Shown: piece by piece, positions 57,434-64,000 of the stretch
How the letters are laid out: each line of letters opens with the position of its first letter
How positions within the stretch are numbered: position 1 is the first letter of the stretch
DNA from: Leucogyrophana mollusca
Lineage: Eukaryota > Basidiomycota > Agaricomycetes > Boletales
Length of the DNA stretch: 64,000 bases
Reading direction: 5' to 3'
NCBI GenBank assembly: GCA_021014945.1
Contig: MU266332.1
Location: 124,001-188,000 of the forward strand
Position numbers and translations under genes: made by a program
Notes under the pieces: model-generated
Told to the model about the DNA's origin: nothing
Seen by the model: the letters and a program-made list of their open reading frames with translations, nothing else
The model's database searches: none

Positions 57434-59856
57434 ATGGCAGACTGTCAGACCAACGCTGAAAAACTCAAAGCGGAAGGCAACGCCTTCCATCAGCAGGGCA
57501 AGTACAAGCAAGCTTTCGGGAGGTACTCCGAGGCCATCAAGTTGGACGACAAAAATGCCATCTTGTACGCTAATCGTGCTGCTAGTGCACTGGCCATGAA
57601 AAAGTGTTTCCCTGTCGAAGTTCCTCGTGGTGCGCGTTACTGATCCTTCTGTCCGTTTTATGCGAATGTAGGTATTCTGGCGCGGCTTCCGATGCACAAA
57701 AGGTAGTCTGGCGACTCTGAAGCACGTCTACTGAGATCTGATCAGTCCTCTACATCTCATTCAATTGAAGGCTGTCGAACTTGACCCAAGTTATACTAAG
57801 GCGTGGGCTCGTCTCGGAAAGGCACAACTGGTATGTGGTCCCCCGAACCCTCTCTCCGTGCAATGAATGTCCGTGCATCATACGCTCTCATGCGATCCCG
57901 CAGGCTCTACATCGATATCACGATAGCATCACGGCATACCAGCGTGCACTCGACCGCGTGTCTAAAGTTGAAGCGCTGTCTGCGACCGAGCAAGACATTA
58001 AGGTGCAATGCGAGGCGGGCCTGCTGGCCTGCGAGGAAGCTTTGGAAGACGCTACCGAGAAGGGGATGGATGTGGTCGGTATCCCAGCAACCGCTGGGGA
58101 CATTGTCCGACTTCCATGGATGCGCGCCGCGCGCCTCCAAGGTGAATTACGCAATGCAGGAGAATGGCGTAGTTGTGTATGTGTCAGGTCCCATAACTGC
58201 AAGTCGTCATTGATATGGAAACGCTAAAGGTCTGGGTTATCGTGAATGCAACAATGGTACATCTGCGCTCAATATTGAGGAACAACGTACTGATATATCC
58301 TTCCAGGACTTTAAATCAGGGGTCCAACGCATGATTGCAATGCAGCGGACTTTGCCCGATAGTCTCTCAGAAGATGAAAGTGTGCGTTGCTTATCTCGCG
58401 ATATTCACCGGGATTGTTCACGGATAGATGTACAGCCCTTGGTTTCGATCAGTAATGGCTTGCTCCGTGACCAGCGGATCTTCCATGTCGAATCCTTGGA
58501 CTTCTTTGAGATGCTAGCTGAACAATGTAATCGCAGCTTCCATCTCGCTATCACCACCGCTCATGCTTGACTTGTGCAGTCTCATTGGAGGGACAAATTT
58601 TCAGTGGGTGGGGGAAAAGTACTGTGAAGGAGGTTCGCAAACAGGCATTGAAGAGATTGAAAGAGTCCGGCTGGGTGAAAACCCGTGCCCCTTTGTCGAA
58701 TGCTGTTCGGTGTGCTGTATACCCTTTTCCTGCCTTTTAGCTCGCTGACCCCTCACAAGAAACTGGATCATCGAAGGTTTCCTGGAGTCGACGACTGGAA
58801 ACATTGTCCACTCCCTCGACTATTACCGACAAGCACTCGAGATCTTGGAATGGGGACGCGCCCTCTGGAAGGACATCCCAAAGGATGAGCGATCGATCAT
58901 CTTTGAGGACTCGTTCGTGAGAGGAACCAAGCGTATGTACGCCTCCGCGTTGGTGAAGGCGTATGCGTCGAGAAAGCTGGAGGCGGATGCGAAAGCAATT
59001 TTGCAAGAGGTGAAGAAGGTTGGAGAAGATCTAGTGGCAGAAGTCGCGGCCGCCGGGCCACCGCCAACATACTGTCCAGGGATGCAGGACTTAGACCCGG
59101 GTTTCATATCATCCTTTTGGTATTACGCTGAGGCAGATGGTCTGTCGTAAGTGAATTCAGACTCGCGATCACCTTGTGGCTAAGACAACGCTATCCCAGG
59201 TGCATAGGCTACTACCACATGCAGACTGGCCTGGACATGGTTAGGACGAACGCCGACAAGGCGCTTGCTCGGGAACAGTTCACTCTGGCAGCCAAGTTCT
59301 ACACCCAAAGTGCGGAGTCATTCCCAGGAGATGACGAGAAACGTCCCTGTAGGTGATGATCGACCTCACGGTATAAATATTGGTATGTATCTGATTTTTT
59401 GGGGAAACCTAGACTACCTTAAGGTAGCTCTTGAAGCCTACTGGAGACGAGGCACTCCCTTGGATACCACACTTCCGCTCTGCAAACGAATTCGAGAAGC
59501 CCTGCTAGATACAGCTAGGATTTGGGAGATGTGGCAGTCGACACCTGGGACTCAGCAATTCTTCGAAGACGTATCTTTGTTCGAAAACGGAGCACAAGAG
59601 GCCCTCGAGAGAGGGAAATTCAAGCTAGACCGTATACTCACCCCAAAGGTAAGCTGGCCCTTGCGTAATTCGGGCACCTGTGATACCCATCCTGTTCCTC
59701 CAGTGGCTTCCTGATGCCCCTTGTTTACTCCCGGATGCTGATCGCGAGGTCGAGTTCCTCATCGATCGTAGAGGAGCCTGCAAGGTTAGTTTTTTCTTTT
59801 CCCGGAGGGTGAGCTGTCAATAAATATGGTAATCTCTTTCGTAGAAGCGAGTCTAA
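57434..59856 (+). CDS. TPR-repeat protein
   Basis: The ATG at 57434 starts MADCQTNAEKLKAEGNAFHQ, then three tetratricopeptide repeats in the SGT/co-chaperone style: GKYKQAFGRYSEAIKLDDKN, a spliced KAVELDPSYTKAWARLGKAQ, and HRYHDSITAYQRALDRV. Residues beyond about 140 form a longer helical region: LDYYRQALEILEWGRALWKD, PPPTYCPGMQDLDPGFISSF, and WEMWQSTPGTQQFFEDVSLF. The last exon ends with KKRV at 59856. About eight introns are needed; some internal junctions were not resolved. The N-terminal TPR may bind the EEVD tail of Hsp70/90, which is inference from the repeat type. The C-terminal part is not a family I can name. Confidence 0.75.
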
Positions 59857-60279
59857 AGTTCCTCACTCCTGCATTTCGGGGTGCATGCTTTTGGTGACAG
59901 CAGGCATCTACGTAGCTTCGCTATGCCTCTTGAAGAGGTCCCCTCCGCATTAAGATTCCAGTTCTTTCATTTAGATTTTCAAAGAGGTGACGCCGGATGA
60001 CACCCTGTGATACTGCCTACCAATGCATTGATTTATCGAAGGAGCACTTCGTTCAAGCGCCACAAGTGGTGTTGTTGAAAGTTGAAGAAACATTTATTGC
60101 AACGTCTAATACCATACCATGAACTTGGTGATGTATCTGAAAAACCCGTATGTATAGTTGGTTTTGCCCGTCTGTCTAATATTAAACCAGATCCTAGAGA
60201 TGTATGGTGTGGGTTGACTCTAGACTCTATGTGTAGTATATACTGTAGTGTAGGTAATTGTTCGTGACATCGAAGATGC
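59857..60279. other. Convergent intergenic
   Basis: Positions from about 60090 to 60279 are the 3' flank duplicated from the other PDR copy. The remainder shows nothing. Confidence 0.6.
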
Positions 60280-63200
60280 TCAACGCTTGGCATAACGCAG
60301 GAAACGAGATGCAACTGCGTATGATGGGTTATGGGTTAGATCAAGACACGACTACGAAATTGGCTGGGACTTACTGATGGTGACAATGATGTTGAAGACA
60401 AAGAACGAGAACAATATGAATGCATCTCGCCACCGGTTGTCAAAGCTGATGTTCAGAGGCACGAAGAATTCATCTCCCACCTTTGCAAACCGTAAGCACG
60501 CCGCGCAACAGACAAAGAATACGAAGCACTCACTTTATACTGGCAGTACCGACATAATTCCGTATCGTTGGGGTTGTCCAGGTAGCCGCTAGTAGCGGAG
60601 ACGAACGCCCCTGCCCATGCACCACATGTCTGATTGCTTGGGGGGTTGAAGATTGCAAACTCATCAGATGCGCAGCGAATGGCCAAACCACTGCGACCAA
60701 ATATTAGTAGTGACAAATGACACCGCCACGGAAGACTCACTGAAGCTCCGTGGACAACATCGCTGCCAAAGTACGAGTGTAAGGCACGAGCTGGTATAGC
60801 CAGTCTCTCCAGAATGGGATGAGTGTAGGGTATGGAATGGTAACTCCACAGAAGATAGCCAGGACCACGCCAATGAATGGGTTGAAAAGCACCGCGATCT
60901 GCACACTGGGAGATATCGAGGCAACCAGTTGTCCAATAGTGACACCGAAGAGCTCCATGAAAATGGTAATCATGAGCTGGAATCCTGTACCGTTCAGACC
61001 AGCAGAGCCCTTGCCGAAGCCCATTGGGTAGACCTTGAAGTCGAATATTATAAACACCGTTCACGCATAAGGCAAAGATGGCGACGTACCATCAGCACCC
61101 AGTACACAACGGCGCACAGAATAGAGTACGGAATTTCTCCTATGAGCTGAGCGATAGCGAACACATACGGCGAGTATATTCGGCTGGACGACTCTGGATA
61201 GATTCGGTCAGTGAATGCGATAGGGCTTTCAAGTGACCGTCAAACCTCGGATGAAGATCCCTAAGTACACGCAAGACGTCAGAACTAGCATCTCATATTC
61301 AGAGGCGAAAACTAACTTCTGTTGAAAATGAAGAGCGGCTCAAGCTGAGTCATGATGATAGCGGGCAAAACAACAAGCCAAAAGCTACGGGAAGGGTTTA
61401 GCGTAGAATCGCGAAAGAGAGGAGGTTGGGACGCACATTCCGAATACGCGGTATTGCAGATCCCGCACACTGTTCCCAAGTTGCAAGAACGAGAGTGAGA
61501 TGAACAACGAGAAGAATGCATGGACGAAAAGCCGGCTGAATACGTAGTCAGGCGATCTCCACAGGGCGATGTTGTTTCGCTTGACCACAGTCTCCAATTG
61601 ATACAAGAAGGATGTCGCGTCTGAAACAGATAGTCAGCGATACGAATGTACAAGCACATACAAGACTACAAACATGTGCTTGTAACTTCTTCGGGGGGGA
61701 CTGGGATAGACAATGCATGAGCTTTGATCGCGTTGATATCGGCCCGGGTGCGCTCGTATTCAGGGGAATCTAGCCAGATGTCTTTCCAGTCGCGGGACCC
61801 GATACGGGGAGCGATACCTGCACCAATCGCCTCAAGCATATACTCCGCAGGGTTCATATTTGGTGGACATTGTGCCCCGTGCCGCGCGAAATACTCTCGA
61901 ATGATATGCGAGTCCTTGCCGATGTCGCCGAAGTATACCGTTTCGCCGCCACTCTCGAGCAACAACAGTCTGTCGAAGCTTTCGAAAAGAAGACTAGAGG
62001 GTTGGTGAATAGTGCAAAGGATGGCTTGCCCCTGGTCCGCGAGCTTCCGCAAGAACCGAACCAAATTCCAAGCGCTCTGCGCGTCGAGTCCTGAAGTGGG
62101 TTCGTCCAAGAAGAGGAGAAGGGCCGGCTTGCTCGCCAATTCGACACCGATGGTGAGTCGCTTACGAGCCTCGACGCTAAGACTGAACACCAGGGCTTCT
62201 GATAGATCTTGGAGCTCCAGTAACTCGATCATCTCTTCGACATAAAGATTCTTCTCTTCGATCGGGATTTCGGCTGGCTGCCTCAAGTAGGCAGAGAATC
62301 GCATAGCTTCGCGGACGGTTGCTGTGCCCTCGTGAACGTCCATCTGTTCCGCTATACGGACATCGTTAACTTTGAACACCTGCGTTAGCTCAGGACCTCC
62401 CACGTACCATATGCCGTGCCACGAGCGAAGTCAGACCCCAATGGACGGCCATCAACAAGGATATCGCCGGACACAACACCAATGTTCTTCCTCTGCGCGA
62501 GCACATCCAAACATGTGGTCTTCCCTAATTACAGAAAATCCGTCAGTATCCATCAGGGAAGGGATCATATTAGTACTGACCGGCTCCAGACGCGCCCATC
62601 AAGGCAGTCAAGGTGCCCGGCTTCACATAGCCACATACATCGTGGAGAAGTCTTTTCGTCCCATCAGCGACAGGGACATGGTAGTTGAGATTCTCCCAAG
62701 TGAAGGTCTTTCTGTGGGCGAGCAATGCCGTGCTGTCATCAACGATAAGTGGGCCTATACTTTGGACGGAGGGAAATGACTTCGTACTTGTCCTTGCTTG
62801 AGGGCTTTTCCTCCTCGATAGCCTTTTCCTTCTCACCTCGCTGCGCTTTCTTCTCCCGCAGGACTGTGTTTCGCTTCTTCGCGTCCGCATCTTCCTTTGC
62901 GTATATGTATACAGAACTTCCCGGGGGTTTCGGCTGATGGCGGCGCTCAGACATGTCTTCGAATTAAAGATAACGACAACCAATTCTTACCCGGAAGTAC
63001 TCAATAACGACGATTTGCGTGACTTGGAAAAAGATCACGAAAGCGATGATAACGAGCAAGTTGCGGCGCCAGATATCAGCGGTGTCCAGAGCGTAGCCGA
63101 CCGAAAGGTAGTCCTTTCCAGGAATCTGATCGCTACCAGACGTCGCACCGAAGAGTGTGCATGCTTGGTTGTCGCTGAGGGTGTCACTGTGGTAAGGACG

Positions 63201-64000
63201 TTAGGATATAGAAGGCGCTTGGATTTGTGGTAGCAACTTACGGGTACTTCGTGATTCCAGGGACGTTGCGAGGGACAACGTAGTCTCCGTCACATGTCAG
63301 CTAGCTGAATGTGAGTATCGGAGAACGCTAAAGAAATGACCGAAGACATACAGTGATCCGCATGAACTCGTTTTCCATGGCTCCAGCCCATGCTGTAATA
63401 TTAGTGGTTACAATTCGTCAAAGTGCCTCAGGGGCAAGCTAGCTCACCATACGACAAAGGGTTAATGTAGAACTGTTGAATTCCATCAGCATCATCTCTA
63501 CGAAGGCCACAAATAACACTTACAATCCAGAACAACCAGCGCTTCATGTTGAAGGTCGGGATCATGTAACCACAATATTGAATGATGTTTGGCACGAAGA
63601 AAGTCGCCAGCCTGAAAGCGCTGTCGAAGTTCACGCAAAGCAGGCCAAACGTCCGGAAGAAGCCTTGCATGGCGAGGTATGCCAGATATACGAAGAGGTG
63701 GAAGGTCCAGAAGCCCCCCGCGGATCGCGCACTTCGCAGGGTTAGCGGTAGAGTGCTGCTCGATAACGATGGCACTCACAGATGTGGCAAGAAATACACG
63801 ATGATGTCAAATATCAGTACTCGCGTAGCAGAGAACGGAAGGTCTGCAAGAGCATTGCCAATCACGACGGCGGAAGGACGATAGAACCCATATATCGTCT
63901 ACACAACAATGTTAGACAAGGACAAAAACAACTGGCGCGCGTACTAACCTGTTTGTTGACAATCGGTCTTCCCAGCATTTGCATGGGCATCTACGTGGAC
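60280..64000 (-). CDS. PDR-type ABC transporter, inverted second copy (5' part outside window)
   Basis: The C-terminal two thirds of a PDR transporter on the minus strand, from within TMD1 (LGRPIVNKQ exon at the right edge) to the stop at 60282-60280. All landmarks of the 14.9 kb copy recur: [40 protein letters not shown]2 Walker A GASGAGKTT split by the same intron, [33 protein letters not shown], and TMD2. In the roughly 220-residue NBD2 stretch after AEQMDVHEG only two residues differ between copies. Introns are also alike but more diverged. The linker intron with the unusual GTACGA donor is shared. No disabling change was seen in the visible part. NBD1 lies beyond the window. Confidence 0.92.

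Overview
The window is nuclear DNA of a filamentous basidiomycete, most likely an Agaricomycete (mushroom or polypore type). Nearly every gene is broken by 40-75 nt GT-AG introns. The gene content fits this: protoilludene-type sesquiterpene synthases, full-size PDR-type ABCG transporters, a HET-domain protein and MYND/C2H2 fingers sit between ordinary eukaryotic housekeeping genes. I saw no tRNA, rRNA, CRISPR array or intact transposon. Coordinates for multi-exon genes run from start codon to stop codon. Splice sites were read by eye.

Layout. 0-6.7 kb is housekeeping: the 5' part of SEC61 gamma (-), a PPR protein (+) and the glycine cleavage P-protein (-). 6.7-9.1 kb shows no gene. 9.1-12.4 kb holds two tandem sesquiterpene synthases, the first intact and the second broken by several indels. 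12.7-14.2 kb holds a small secreted crystallin-like protein and an unrecognised coding region. 14.9-20.7 kb is a complete PDR ABC transporter (+). 21.1-22.2 kb is a secreted Pro/Ala-rich protein (-). 23.4-28.8 kb is a convergent pair of transporters: a CDF cation transporter (+) and a MATE transporter (-) with an unusual repeat-bearing N-terminal extension. 29.5-31.6 kb is a HET-domain protein.

32.4-42.1 kb is a conserved block: polyprenyl diphosphate synthase (COQ1), a LAMTOR2/roadblock protein, calnexin and the U5 snRNP GTPase Snu114 all on the minus strand, then prefoldin subunit 1 divergent from Snu114.

42.8-54.4 kb is the most distinctive part. It is a tandem array of four paralogous three-finger C2H2 genes (A-D, all minus), interleaved with a MYND-finger gene and with repeated flanking modules on both sides of the zinc-finger genes. 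Each of the four proteins ends with the same PGPGG signature. Their N-termini are diverged, and one carries a heptapeptide minisatellite. This looks like a lineage-specific, recently expanding family. 55.4-55.7 kb carries a decayed fragment resembling the MYND gene 3' end.

55.7-59.9 kb holds an MFS transporter and a TPR protein. From 60.3 kb to the right edge lies a second PDR transporter, near-identical to the first in the checked protein segment but in opposite orientation, so the window carries a large inverted duplication about 40 kb apart. The terpene synthases and the efflux-type transporters (two PDR, one MATE, one MFS) could serve secondary metabolite production and export, but no P450 or other tailoring enzyme is visible, so a biosynthetic cluster is only a weak inference.
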